Source: Apoda limacodes
Taxonomy: Eukaryota > Arthropoda > Insecta > Lepidoptera > Limacodidae
NCBI GenBank assembly: GCA_946406115.1
Contig: OX291557.1
Location: forward strand, 6,914,501-6,978,500
Direction of reading: 5' to 3'
Length of the DNA stretch: 64,000 bases
In this document: piece by piece, positions 45,705 to 55,569 of the stretch
Layout of the letters: each line of letters opens with the position of its first letter
Numbering within the stretch: position 1 is the stretch's first letter
Translations under genes and position numbers: made by a program
The notes under the pieces: model-generated
The model's input: only the letters and a program-made list of their open reading frames with translations
What the model was told of the DNA's origin: nothing
Database searches by the model: none

Positions 45705-46265
45705 ACTCCCAATCAGCGCTCTCAAAACAACCACCAATCACAGTACGTTCGAACAAACCAATCAACGCTTGCTTTAAAACATTCTCTCTAGGGCGCGTTC
45801 GTTCTGGGATTAAGAGTTCCCACGAATGATACTTTTCACACTTTTGATAACGACAGTTTTGCCACCGACACCTACCGTTCGTTTAGCTTTGAAACGTTAC
45901 TAACAAAATTTTTGGTTACAAAACCTGCAAAACGAACGCTTGACGTACACACACTACGATAAAACACACACACACTACCATAAACAATTAATATGTATAG
46001 GCAGTTTGACAGATTAACACAAAAACCCCACCTCCAGACATGGGTCTAAAGTTTCATTTTTCGGTGGCAAAAGTGACAAAAATAACAAAAATATCGTAAA
46101 CGAACGCATGACAGTTTTTCACAGATGATACTAAAATTTTAATACTTTTGATACCAATGCTAAACGAACGGATGACAGGTGGCAAAAGTAATGAAAATAA
46201 TGATTCTGCATCCCAGAACGAACGCGCTCCTAATCACTTTAGTTCCAAACAAACACCCAATCATA
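45705..46265. promoter_or_regulatory. CCAAT-motif cluster, split by MITE-5
   Basis: CCCAATCAGCG (45708), ACCAATCAC (45732) and ACCAATCAAC (45757) lie left of the MITE, and CCCAATCATAG (46255) on the right. CCAAT is the core of NF-Y sites and clusters of it mark some promoters. Alternatively it is a decayed short tandem repeat. No gene is seen next to it. Confidence 0.3.
45791..46230. mobile_element. MITE-5: 440 bp, TA target site, CGTTCG-rich
   Basis: The left end is GGGCGCGTTCGTTCTGGGAT and the right end, reverse-complemented, GGAGCGCGTTCGTTCTGGGA. TA flanks both (45789-45790 and 46231-46232). Subterminal motifs are repeated inverted (CGTTCGTTTAGC on each side), and CGAACGC(A/T)TGAC recurs inside. 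No coding frame. The type is non-autonomous DNA transposon; the TA site suggests Tc1/mariner-like mobilisation. Confidence 0.85.
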
Positions 46266-47573
46266 GTTAGCTTTAAACCATTCAATTCTCGCGCCACAGG
46301 TTCAAAATTTTACGTAACTTTATTTTGTCTGGAGTTCGAATTCATAAATCGGAAGTTAGATTACTACCTACATTTAACAATTAATTCCGTGGTGATGTCT
46401 ACGATTCGTAAGTTCATAACATAATATTGTATTTGTATTTTGTTAGCTTTTAACCTTTCATAAAATAAATCATAACTTCTCATCTAATGTATAAAATAAC
46501 TGAACTTGAATATTTGAACGCGCCATTCTAATTTAAAGATGCATTTTGCTATAGGTAGTAAGTTCCTTGAGAATTGTTTGAAAATGAAATGAAAATCTTC
46601 GCGCTAAAACTTGAATAAACACATTGTATTACGAAAATGTTGAGGCATAAATATGGTATCGTCACAACATCCAGTTAATACTAATGTCAGATATTGTATT
46701 TGTTAGATATATTTTAAAAGTAACTTGAATGTAAGGCTGTAAATTGAATATTTTTTTTATGTTTTTCTATCACACTACAAGTATTTACTAAAATATTATA
46801 AAAAGGGATGTAGATAAACATATTTGTGTGTAAATGAATCTGAGAAATAAAAATGTCTGCTAGTTGGTCTTAGATTTATGCCATTGTAGGGAAATCGAAA
46901 TGGCAGTATTGAAGAGCAAACTCTTTTATTTTGTCTTGTCACATTTTATTAACTAACTCTCTATAAAGCTGTGAAACTGTTTGTCAACAATGGTTATGTA
47001 CAATATTATCATATATGTATTTATACACCAAGTATTTACTTATATTTTTTTATTTGGCGTTATTTAAACACATGTATTGGTTGCCTCTAGTATATTAGTT
47101 ATATTTTTTTAGATCATTTTTTTTCCTGTGGATCACTCTCAGTATACCATATGTATGTACAACGTTGTTGTCTGAATATCACAACCTACTTAAATTTGTG
47201 TTCGTAAACACGTTGTGTGTATGTAACTATTTACATAAATAATTTGTTTCTCGTTTATGACTGGTATAATTAAAAAAGTATTACTATTTTTACGACAATT
47301 GTCGAATTACTATATTTCTTTAGTAAGATTGAAAATTTGGAGTTTCCTATATTTTTTATTTCATAACTCTATCTACCTTGTTGCTTTGCAATTTATAAGG
47401 ATAAAATTTCTTGGTTTCTAAAATCCAGCTACATGCTCGCACTTGTCTTGGCAAACTTGACAGTTAAATTGTCCTTTTTTTGTTATTTCTTAAGTTATTT
47501 CGGAACAAGCTTTTACTGGAGTGTGAAATACTTCAGTGTAGATAATGCAATTTAATAGTAATCATTTGCATTA
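46266..47573. other. No gene seen (1.3 kb)
   Basis: AT-rich DNA. The 81-codon frame 46179-46424 starts inside MITE-5 and is incidental. Confidence 0.4.
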
Positions 47574-48762
47574 CAAGGTGAAGCTGGCGTCCAAAAAACT
47601 AGGTGTACTCAACAGGCCGAGGCAGTGCTTCACGTGGGGGCAGAGGTTGCTGCTTTACAAGTCGCAAGTTCGGCTTCATATGGAGTACAGCTGTGTGTTT
47701 TTTTTTATACTACTAAGGTGGTAAACAAGCACACGGTCCGCCTGATGGTAAGCGGTCACCGTGGCCTATGGACGCTTGCAACACCAGGGTTATCACTTCA
47801 AAAATCCAATAACTTCTTTCTTGAAGAACCCCATACTGTAGCCCTTAGAGAAAAGCTTGGCAGGGAGCTCATTCCACAACCCAATCCAAGCGTTCGCGGG
47901 AAGAAGTTTCTCTGAAACCGCACTGTACGCGACCATTTCGGTTCTAAAGTGCCTGCCGATGGCGAGCAGTGTGATGGTAGAAAGTTGCCGTGGGCATCAT
48001 TTCGAACATTCCTCGGAACACATTCCATTATACAAGGCTCAGACTTAAGGCTTCGATACGGCAAGTGATTTTGGGATTATCGAGGTGGCAGCAGTTTTCC
48101 ATATGCAACTTGTAAAGCAGCAACCTCTGCCCCGACGTGAAGTACTGCCTCGTTCTGTTGAGAACACCTAATTTTTTGGACGCCAGCTTTACCTTATCTT
48201 GTAAATGATCTTGTAACTGAACATTGCTGGAGATGTCAACACCAAGGATCCCAATGCTCTTGGAGATGGAGAGGGGAGTGTTCTGGAATTGTGGGACTAT
48301 AGTAAATGGGGTTTTCTTAGCGGTGAACGCGCAGATTTGTGTCTTTGTAGAGTTGAATCGGACCAAGTTTACCCGTCCCCAGTCAGTGACCTTGGACAGT
48401 GTGTGTGTTCTACCGCTTGTACAATGAGATGTGTTCTGAGAAATGGTTCGAAATGATGCCCACGGCTACCACCTACCATCGCACCGCTCGCCAGCGGCAG
48501 GGAATTTTTTCTCAGACTTTAGAACCGAAATAGTCGCATACAGTGTGGTTTCGCGAACGCTTGGGTTGTGGGATGAGCTACCTGCCAAGGTTTTCTCTAT
48601 AGACTACAGTATGGGGTTCTTAAAGTAGGAAGTTATTGGATTTTTGAAGGGTCGGCAACGCGCGAGTGATACCCCTGGTGTTACAATCGTCCATAGTTTA
48701 CGGTGACCGCTTACCATTAGGCGAACCGTAACCTACTTTGCCACGTTAGTGGTTAAAAAAAA
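47574..48762 (+). mobile_element. LINE-A copy 6, split by an inverted LINE-A
   Basis: The left part, 47574-47697, encodes KLASKKLGVLNRPRQCF and stops after TGGAGTACAGCTG. The right part, 48403-48762, resumes with TGTGTTCTACCGCTTGTACA and runs through the 3' ORF end (SRTLGLWDELPAKVFS) and the tail (GTGACCGCTTACCATTAGGC) to an A-run. About 130 bp expected between the two parts are missing. It carries several breaks. Confidence 0.88.
47698..48402 (-). mobile_element. LINE-A copy 7, nested in copy 6 in reverse
   Basis: Minus strand, 5'-truncated. A T-run at 47698-47706 is its poly(A). Then tail, 3' ORF end and RT C-terminal region follow up to the LSKV codons at 48402. TGTGTG is found on both sides of the insert, which could be the target duplication. 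Its coding part (112 codons, 48366-48028: CAFTAKKTPFTIVPQ; SISKSIGILGVDISS) is one of the better preserved in the window, so this copy is probably young relative to its host copy. Confidence 0.9.
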
Positions 48763-49127
48763 TACTCTTTTTTATCTTCTTTTACAAAATATACCGAAGC
48801 AAACTGGTGCACGCAAGCTTGCGGTTAAAATAAGTCTTTTTGTTTAAATATTAATCTCAAAATTCAAATTAAGAAACTTTTAGGAAATGTTTCCACGAAT
48901 TTAACTCACTTAACTAATTAATAATTTTATTGTTATCTTTGCTTAGAATTCTTGCATCCGCTCTACAATGTCTAATTGCCTTGTTAGAACAAGTCACGTC
49001 ATTTCAAATGAATTTTAACCAACACAGACAACAATGCCATTTTTATAAATTGGGGGATATTTTTTATATAAATTTAATTATTTAATGTGTAACAGAGTAG
49101 CATATATTTGGACTCCTACCTTTCAGG
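48763..49127. other. No gene seen
   Basis: AT-rich spacer between LINE-A copies. Confidence 0.4.
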
Positions 49128-49480
49128 GCCATCTCTGCATCTGCACCCGGGACCAGGGTACTAAGAAGAACAATTGATAGAGGCAGTAAGAATTGTTGTC
49201 GATCCTAAGCTCACTGGGTTCGTAACTTTAAGTCTTATCTAAGAGGCTTTACAGTTTCAAGCGATCATACTCCTGTGAACGCCTGGATTGTGGAATGAGA
49301 TTCCTTTTGAAGTTTACCCTAGGAACAACAGAATTAGGTTCTTCAAGAAGTATGTGATTAGATACTAAAAGAGTCGGGAACATGTGAGCTTTGCCCCTGT
49401 TGTTGCCAGCGTCCATAGGCTACAGTTACCGCTGAACAAACCGTATGTTTGTTTGCCACCTTACCGGTGCAACAATAATA
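49128..49480 (+). mobile_element. LINE-A copy 8 (old, deleted)
   Basis: AGAATTGTTGTCGATCCTAA (RIVDDP codons), AACGCCTGGATTGTGGAATG, CGTCCATAGGCTACAG and GTTTGCCACCTTACCGGTGC align in order with copy 1. A block of over 100 bp is missing in the middle. Divergence is high. Confidence 0.8.
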
Positions 49481-49617
49481 TTACTTATATATCGTGATCT
49501 GATTTTGTAGTTACCGAACTAGATAAAGATATCAAAGATTTCTTTTCTCGTGTAGGTATCTACCGTTTATTATAGATTCGGTTTTAAGCTCCGCAGTATA
49601 AATAAAATAAAATCAAC

Positions 49618-49785
49618 ATTTTTTTTTTAAACCACTAAGGTGGCAAACAAGCTTACGGTCCTTAGTTTATGGACGCTTGCAACTACAGGGGCATTACTCG
49701 CGTGTTTTGCCCATTAAAAATCTAATCACTTTCACCTTGAAGAACCTCAAATTGTACAAGATAAAAGCTCATTCTTAACCTAAAC
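49618..49785 (-). mobile_element. LINE-A copy 9, 3' end
   Basis: Minus strand: T-run, CACTAAGGTGGCAAACAAGC, GGACGCTTGCAACTACAGGG, then AAAAATCTAATCAC. It is tail to tail with copy 8. Confidence 0.85.
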
Positions 49786-49921
49786 ATTTGTTTCATTATT
49801 TTACTAATATAATGTTATGGCTATCGGATGGGTGTGGTCGGACCTGTGCGTAATGCGAGGATAATTGAAGACTAACTGTCCATTACTGTGTTCCTATGCA
49901 TTTATAAATTTACTACTGTGA

Positions 49922-49971
49922 CCGTATAATTGTTGATTATACGTAAGGGTATATAATCAACAATTATACGG
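49922..49971. repeat. Perfect 20-bp inverted repeat with 10-base loop
   Basis: CCGTATAATTGTTGATTATA (49922-49941) and its exact reverse complement (49952-49971) flank a 10-base spacer. The arms have no mismatch. It is not followed by a T-run, and its role is unknown. Confidence 0.95.
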
Positions 49972-50394
49972 CTATATTAAATAATAAATACATATTTACA
50001 CAATACTATATACCTAACGAATGTAAAACATAAAAGTCTGTTGATTTGTTTTGATGTTTTTCTGCGGGCACTGTTCTTTTCTGTCGTGTCGTAACGGACC
50101 AAAGGGCTGACAGGGCAGACGCGGTAGGTTACTTTTACCTTAGTCAAGAGCAGTAGCGGCGTTAGGGTAGGGCGCGGCTGGGCGCCGGAGCGTTTTATTT
50201 CTGCCCGCTTATCCAGTTGCGTATCATTATCAGTAGAAGCCAGGTCACCTTAGAGAGTCTGAATACATTCTAGTCCACTCAAATTATATTTAAAATTTAA
50301 AAATTAATGGCATACTAATGAATAATTACTCATTTTATAGCATTTATACGAGAAAGATGACTATCAAAATTTAAAAACAAGTTGAGGTCCAAAA
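49972..50394. other. No gene seen; GC-rich middle
   Basis: The part 50095-50225 is GC-rich (GGCGCGGCTGGGCGCCGGAG lies near 50175) and unassigned. The rest is AT-rich. Confidence 0.35.
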
Positions 50395-50520
50395 AGAATC
50401 CTAGATATTTGCATGTTATTCAACCATCACAATAACGAAGGGTTTTTGAATCGTATCATAACTTGTGATGAAAAATGGATCCTATACGATAATCGGAAAC
50501 GCTCATCACAGTGGTCAAAC
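50395..50520 (+). pseudogene. mariner transposase fragment
   Basis: In frame from 50401: LDICMLFNHHNNEGFLNRII, then TCDEKWILYDNRKRSSQW. The TCDEKW(I/V)LY block with its catalytic Asp is diagnostic of mariner transposases (Tc1/mariner superfamily, DDD type). Only about 40 codons remain. The rest of the gene and both inverted ends are absent, so this is a dead piece. It shows that a mariner enzyme once existed in this lineage and could have moved the TA-flanked MITEs in the window, but the match to any one of them is not shown. Confidence 0.9.
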
Positions 50521-50754
50521 TTTTTCCATATATAACATCAATTTCATTTGTGAGGACCTAATGTAAATGATACTGACACTAACCATGATTATGTAAATAA
50601 ATGAATGAGTATTGAGTATTGACGTTCTCAATCTTTCTCTTTTTAATTACTAGTGCTGTCACCAATTGATCTCTAAATTGTACCGGCTATTCAATTATTG
50701 TTGAAACATTTACGGTACGTTGATATTTTTTGTACAAAAGAAAGCTTATTTGTT

Positions 50755-50998
50755 ATTAACTAGATTTGCTCGCGGTTACACCCGCCCCTAAATTCGGTTA
50801 TCGGTGTAGGATTTCAACGGAAACTCCTGAATTATAGAAAAAACGACTTACAATTGGCTTTTTCAAGTATTCTATGTCCTTCCTCGAGACTCAAACAATC
50901 TCCGTGCCAAATTTCATCTTAATCCGTACAGCAGTTTAGTAAAGAGGTACTAGACAGACAGACAGAGTTACTTTCGCATTTATAATATTAGTATGAGA
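50755..50998 (-). mobile_element. Rep-3 copy with short ACAG run
   Basis: Antisense: CTAGATTTGCTCGCGGTTAC, GGTTATCGGTGTAGGATTTC, CCAAATTTCATCTTAATCCG, CAGACAGACAGACAGAGT, then CGCATTTATAATATTAGTAT. It appears full length. It shares TCAACG(G/A)(A/C)AA with the 55570 copy, so the two form a subfamily. Confidence 0.88.
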
Positions 50999-51082
50999 GT
51001 ATGGATTACATAAATTATTATGCAATAAGAAAGATGGAGAGCTTATGGCCCATTCGCATTCGTCTATCGGAAACGATAAGTG

Positions 51083-51390
51083 AAGTGAGGTAATATCGGG
51101 CGTGGTTAGTACCCGGATGGGTGACCGCCTAGCGTACCTTGTTTTGAGCTCCTCTGTGATAGTCCGTCCTGACTGTTGTCAAATTATGATAGCAGTCGTA
51201 AAGTCCCGTCAGCCTTATGAGCTGCTTGAATACTGACAGCCCACTAATTCGACAAACGTCCATCAAATTCACACTGTGCCAGGTAGTGCCAACTCGAGAA
51301 TTTCTGCATGGAGCCATAGGTCGCCCCTGTATAGAGGCGTATAATGACTGAGGCAAGCAACGATAAGGACTTTCCTGTTCCTTATTAACG
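51083..51390 (+). mobile_element. 5S rRNA-headed repeat, second type
   Basis: The head GGGCGTGGTTAGTACCCGGA, then TGGGTGACCGCCTAG (51099-51134) is 5S-like. GAGCTCCTCTGTGATAG follows. The tail (GTCAGCCTTATGAGCTGCTT and on) differs from the tail at 16560-16745. The minus-strand frame of 103 codons across it is incidental. Confidence 0.65.
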
Positions 51391-51721
51391 CAATCTAAAT
51401 AAAAACACGAAACGTTAAAAAACCACGGCACGACACCCATAATATATTTGTCAAATTTATTTCATGACTTTACGTGCACGATGGCGTTGGCTTGTTTATA
51501 AAACTTGCCTTTTGCTCTATAATTTTGGTGAAACTACGAACTCGACCATTGAAATTAGGTGACAGTTCGCCCATGAACTTTAACTTACTTATTTGTGTAT
51601 ACGGTAACTGTTTATTTATATCTCACGGCACGATAGGCGATTTTATTTGATAATTTTATTGAAAAAGAAATAATTATTTATTCAGGCATGACGGCTCAGC
51701 GGATAAACCTATATTTATAAA
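51391..51721. other. No gene seen
   Basis: AT-rich sequence, no element recognised. Confidence 0.4.
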
Positions 51722-51880
51722 GTACTAGCTGAACGGGCAGCCGATGTCCTACATGATACCGACTGCAGCGCCATCTACCGGGCTGATTTGTGAACTAAAC
51801 CATCCAGGGCGCCACTCAAACGCATCCAAAAATAAATCATTCAAATCGGTCCAGCCGTAGTTTTATATATAAAAGATACA
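51722..51880 (-). mobile_element. Rep-3-like repeat, second subfamily
   Basis: ACTAGCTGAACGGGCAGCCG at the left and AATCGGTCCAGCCGTAGTTT, then ATATATAAAAGATAC at the right. This is a dispersed repeat of similar layout to Rep-3 but with a different core. Confidence 0.6.
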
Positions 51881-52807
51881 AATTTGTTTTATTTTAACTA
51901 GGTACACAAAATTCAGGATATCAAACAAAAATCGATACGATTAAAAGCTAATACAATTTTAAAACAATATCTCGTGATAATAGAATTATTAGGTTACCGA
52001 CTTGTTTGTGAACCAATCCCAAACTACGTCACAATGCAGCTGGTGCCAAAACAGGCCTATTACATTTTAACGACTGTAAAAGAACTACTTTTTGTATTAA
52101 TATCAGACGTAACAACTGGATAATTTTAATTTTCTTTTCGTAATTCTTCGTGGGATTCGTTTATTTTCGCAAACTGTCTCGACGCATTCACTGCTACACT
52201 ACACTGGCAAAACCGCACTTATTATCTAGTGAATATATATAAAAATAAGCACACACATTAATTATATCAGTTGTGATAAACATTTAAAAATTAATATAAT
52301 TTGCTTCCTGTCTTAAAGTCTTTTGAAGTTTTTAATTAGATTTAAATAAAGCTGTCTCACAATGAAAAATAATCTAATCTAATATACCACTAGTTAGATT
52401 ACAGGTTTAATTAATCGATTTTGCTTCATAAACTATCTTCTGCTATTATTTATCACGTAAAAGTTGACTTACAACTTTCGAATTCAATCATGTTTAATAA
52501 TTGACCTCCAAACCAAACCGAATGCGGAACGTCTCGCCTAATCCAAATATATTGTTATGCATTTTTAATAAGACTTTCCAAAATTTTGATGGAAAGTTTG
52601 TAAAACACTTTTTTTTTTTTTTTTTATATGGCCCTAGCCAAAAAAATATAAAAGAAAAATTATGAACGATGGTATGAAATAAATGAGGGCGATAAAGACC
52701 AGAAAGTTAAATACTGTAATACTAACAATTTCCATGTTAATGTACTAAAAATCGTTACACAATGTCATATAAATTACTATGAGATGTATTTGTTATATAC
52801 GTGCCTA
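51881..52807. other. No gene seen
   Basis: AT-rich, with a T-run at about 52610-52625. No element recognised. Confidence 0.4.
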
Positions 52808-52918
52808 ACTGCTAACTAGCGCCGCTAATTGATATTTTTATTTTTCTCTTTGTGCAAAGCGAGTTTCAAAAATGTGCTGGAGAAATATGTAACCAGTGAT
52901 AAGCCATTTTTAGAATGT
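52808..52918. mobile_element. MITE-1 family, single diverged arm
   Basis: TGCTAACTAGCGCCGCTAAT, then TTTCTCTTTGTG, then AAGCCATTTTTAGAATG parallel the left arm at 12250-12345. No right arm is seen. Confidence 0.55.
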
Positions 52919-53007
52919 ATCAAAGCAAATCTGCTAAAAACAGCCACTTTTAGCAAAAATGCTATCTACAACTCACAGTTTTATCCTACTAACAGAACCA
53001 AACGTTC

Positions 53008-53420
53008 ATGACCACCATACCACTTCGCTACGGTCGAAAAACAATTGTTAGGCGGCCTCAGCACGTACTAACGGCCCCAGATGACAATCTCGCTACCCGG
53101 ATAGTCGGATTAGTCTCAACGACCTCCCCTAATAGGGCCTTCCCGCTAACACAATGTCGACGTCCCCAGGTTCGTCGGCGATTGCAAGGATACACGAGGT
53201 GTCAAAGAGTGCCGCGGCGCTTCTCGCCCACACTCAATCGCAATCGCAACCGCAACCGCGTAACGGGAAACTCCCCTCCTGGGGCTAACTCACCTTTAGG
53301 TTCGAGGCTCACGCTGGTCGAAGGGACGCCCCCGAGAGCGACAAACCAAGCCGAGGCTCGCCCCAAAAGCCTGGTGAAGCAGTAGCAGCTGCAACAGCCA
53401 ACAGCATAGTCAGTTCAGAA
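53008..53420 (+). pseudogene. ORF1-like retroelement relic, copy 1
   Basis: This GC-rich stretch holds a 125-codon frame, R/P/T-rich, with QNRNRNRV-like low complexity from a (CAATCG/CAACCG) run at 53226-53262. A second frame from the ATG at 53153 reads MSTSPGSSAIARIHEVSKSA. The last 230 bp match 43545-43785 and end with AGTCAGTTCAGAAAAAAA. Two copies with a shared A-rich end suggest a retrotransposed source, perhaps ORF1 of a LINE. No zinc knuckle or other domain is visible. Confidence 0.4.
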
Positions 53421-53524
53421 AAAAAGGATAATCGATGATGATAAAATTAGTCTCGTGTAAAGAATCGTTCTGAAGTTCTTTATTAAGGTTTTATTTTTAA
53501 ATGTTTCTTATTATTATTAACTCT

Positions 53525-53760
53525 TTTTTATTTTTTGGTTATCGGCGTGGGATTCCTACGTTGATAGTAACAAAGCAAGCTGTAGCTATCGGAAATCGGT
53601 TAAAGTTATTCCTGGAAGAATCTAAGAATTTTCTAGGATAACATGGAGACTATGCTATATAATTCAGGGTAGGTATAAAATCTCCATTCCAAAATTCAGT
53701 AAAACCAGTTTAGTTGTTATGGCGTAAGCTAGTAATTGATAATACCAGCTTTTGCCCGTG
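53525..53760 (-). mobile_element. Rep-3 copy
   Basis: Antisense: GGTTATCGGCGTGGGATTCC, AGTTATTCCTGGAAGAATC, CCATTCCAAAATTCAGTAAA. A second start (ATACCAGCTTTTGCCCGTGG) follows at about 53742. The AATATTAGTA end is lost. Confidence 0.65.
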
Positions 53761-54302
53761 GCTCCAGCTGCACTTATAACAGTTCCACGTGTTAGCAGAT
53801 ACGGTAGTGGTCACAACATTAGTGTATAGGAGATCAGAGAAAGAAAACAAGAGACTTCAGAGTCACCGGTCTCTTAATCACAGAAAACACTTCAATACAT
53901 GTCATTGTAATGAAAAAAAATTTAAGATTAGAAAGAGCCTTAACACACAGGGTGTCCATTAATAACTACCTACAAAACAGTTATTATGTATGTATAGTAT
54001 GGGAGTACTTGGCGAAGTATCGCATTGTCTCTTTCCAAACAGTGGTCAATTTTGTGAGGCTATGCCGCAGTCCCTAGGACAGAATACAGAACTCGAAGTC
54101 TATGGTGGTTGCAACGTAAAGAAAGGACAAATAAACAAACTGACTTTCGCATTTACAGTAGTGTGGATTAATATGGATAGTAGGTTTATTTTAAGAAGTG
54201 TCATTGAAATAAAAGTATGAAGAAAGACACAGCCAATTTGATTAAATAAAAATGAATTTTATTACCTTTTCTTACGACGCAGTCCCCTAAGTGGTTACAT
54301 TA
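53761..54302. other. No gene seen
   Basis: AT-rich. CACAGGGTGTCCATTAATAA at about 53946 looks like a Tc1-type end without a partner. ACTGACTTTCGCATTTACAG at 54140 is a scrap of Rep-3. Confidence 0.35.
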
Positions 54303-54437
54303 GTTTTTTTTTACCAATAATGTGGCAAACAAGCTTCCGGTCCACTGGATGGTAAGCGGTCACTGTAGCCTATGGACGCTTGCAACACCAGGGGTTTCCC
54401 TCGCGCGTTGCCGACCCTTTAAAAATATAATAACTTC
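54303..54437 (-). mobile_element. LINE-A, 3' tail only
   Basis: Minus strand: T-run, GTGGCAAACAAGCTTCCGGT, GGACGCTTGCAACACCAGGG, CGCGCGTTGCCGACCC, AATAACTTCT. It abuts Rep-1. Confidence 0.88.
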
Positions 54438-54444
54438 TGCTAAG

Positions 54445-54618
54445 TATGTGTTTTGCTGTCCGTCCGTCCGTCTGTCAACAGGCTGTATCATATGAACCGT
54501 GATAGTTAGACAGTTGAAATTTTCACAGAAGATGTATTTCCGCTATAAAAACAAATACTAAAAAACAGAATAAAATAAATATTTAAGGGGGCTACACACA
54601 CATACAACAAACGTGATT
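54445..54618 (-). mobile_element. Rep-1 fragment
   Basis: Antisense: GTCCGTCCGTCCGTCTGTCA, AGGCTGTATCATATGAACCG, AGTTGAAATTTTCACAGAAG, then AAATATTTAAGGGGGCT and ACAACAAACGTGATTTTT. It matches the inner part of the 12127 copy. Confidence 0.8.
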
Positions 54619-54725
54619 TTTGAAGTGAAAACTTCTTTAGCGGCGCTGTGCACTTTTTTTGTGATGGGTAAAAACTGTTAAACTCGCGTCAGGTCGCGTG
54701 TCCTGATCGAGAATTCGTAAGATGT
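54619..54725. mobile_element. MITE-7, single arm
   Basis: GAAGTGAAAACTTCTTTAGC, GTGCACTTTTTTTGTGATGG, AAACTCGCGTCAGG match the right arm of 61968-62265 in reverse. Confidence 0.65.
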
Positions 54726-54907
54726 CACTCGCGTTAGGACACGTGACTTTTATTTACATTAGGTTAGTTTTTATTTTTAGTATATGGCGATTATGAGTAG
54801 TACAGGGAGGTTGGATATGGGATTTTAATTCTATGACAGATTGAGCTGTCAAATATACAACGTCAAAAAAGTAAATAAACAAAAGTTATTATTTTTAATC
54901 AATAAAT

Positions 54908-55258
54908 ATGGATAAGAAGAAGTGGTGGGAAGTAAATAGCGAGAGTGTCTTCACTTCTGCCGGTTCACTTTTTCGCTCGTTTTGCTTGATATTGATAACG
55001 GCAACAGGTAGACGCTTAAATATTCACAAAATATTAAGTTATATTCACTTTAAACTCACATTAAGTATGACTAAAAGAAAAAAAGTACTGTTGACAAATA
55101 CGGCGTCGGCCAGTATTCATGTTGCTATAACTCATTGTAAAAACTGGATAATTCGCTTTAATAGGCTCAGCATATTGGAAAGTAATCACTTCAGTACAAA
55201 GGGCTCAAAGTTGACGCTTGAACGATACATCAGTTCTAGTTTGACAGCTAAATTATAG
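54908..55258 (+). CDS. Hypothetical 116-codon frame, unsupported
   Basis: It starts with an ATGG in an A-rich context (MDKKKWWEVNSESVFTSAGS) and ends with SSLTAKL and TAG. It is one of the few frames over 110 codons without an obvious repeat origin. Composition is Ser/Ile/Lys/Leu-rich, which matches AT-rich chance frames. There is no signal peptide or known motif, and one moderately hydrophobic part (residues 25-34). CTGTCAAA-like words lie on both sides (54848 and 55240), so it may sit inside an unrecognised MITE. I list it only for completeness. Confidence 0.12.
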   Translation: MDKKKWWEVNSESVFTSAGSLFRSFCLILITATGRRLNIHKILSYIHFKLTLSMTKRKKVLLTNTASASIHVAITHCKNWIIRFNRLSILESNHFSTKGSKLTLERYISSSLTAKL

Positions 55259-55424
55259 GGCCTATATAGTACCATCTGCAGAAAAAATTCAAATTTTTAA
55301 AACTCAAAAAAAAAATACAATATTTACTTATGATTAATTGTGATATCCGGTGTTGTCCCAAAACGGTTTGTATGACTTAGTCTAGCTCATTCATTTTCAA
55401 AAGGGGGAGCGCGCCCCCCTAAGT

Positions 55425-55457
55425 GGGCGTGACGGGAAGGGGGCGCGGGGGGGGCGG
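55425..55457 (+). other. G-quadruplex-type G-tract
   Basis: Runs of 3, 3, 5 and 8 G (55425, 55434, 55439, 55447) are separated by 6, 2 and 3 bases, which fits the G3+N1-7 rule. Just upstream is a GC palindrome-like run (GGGGGAGCGCGCCCCCC, 55403-55419). The surroundings are AT-rich. Confidence 0.8.
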
Positions 55458-55569
55458 ACTTTCTTCTATTGAACCTAGAATTGCAAATCATGTCTCTCTC
55501 AAGGATTGAAGAAAAAATATTGTTTAGTGAAAGTTATTTTTGTCTTATTGCATAGTGCACCTTATAGAA

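Noticed and set aside
51129..51440. 103-codon minus-strand frame
   Set aside because: It lies within the 5S-headed repeat, on the opposite strand, and has no motif.
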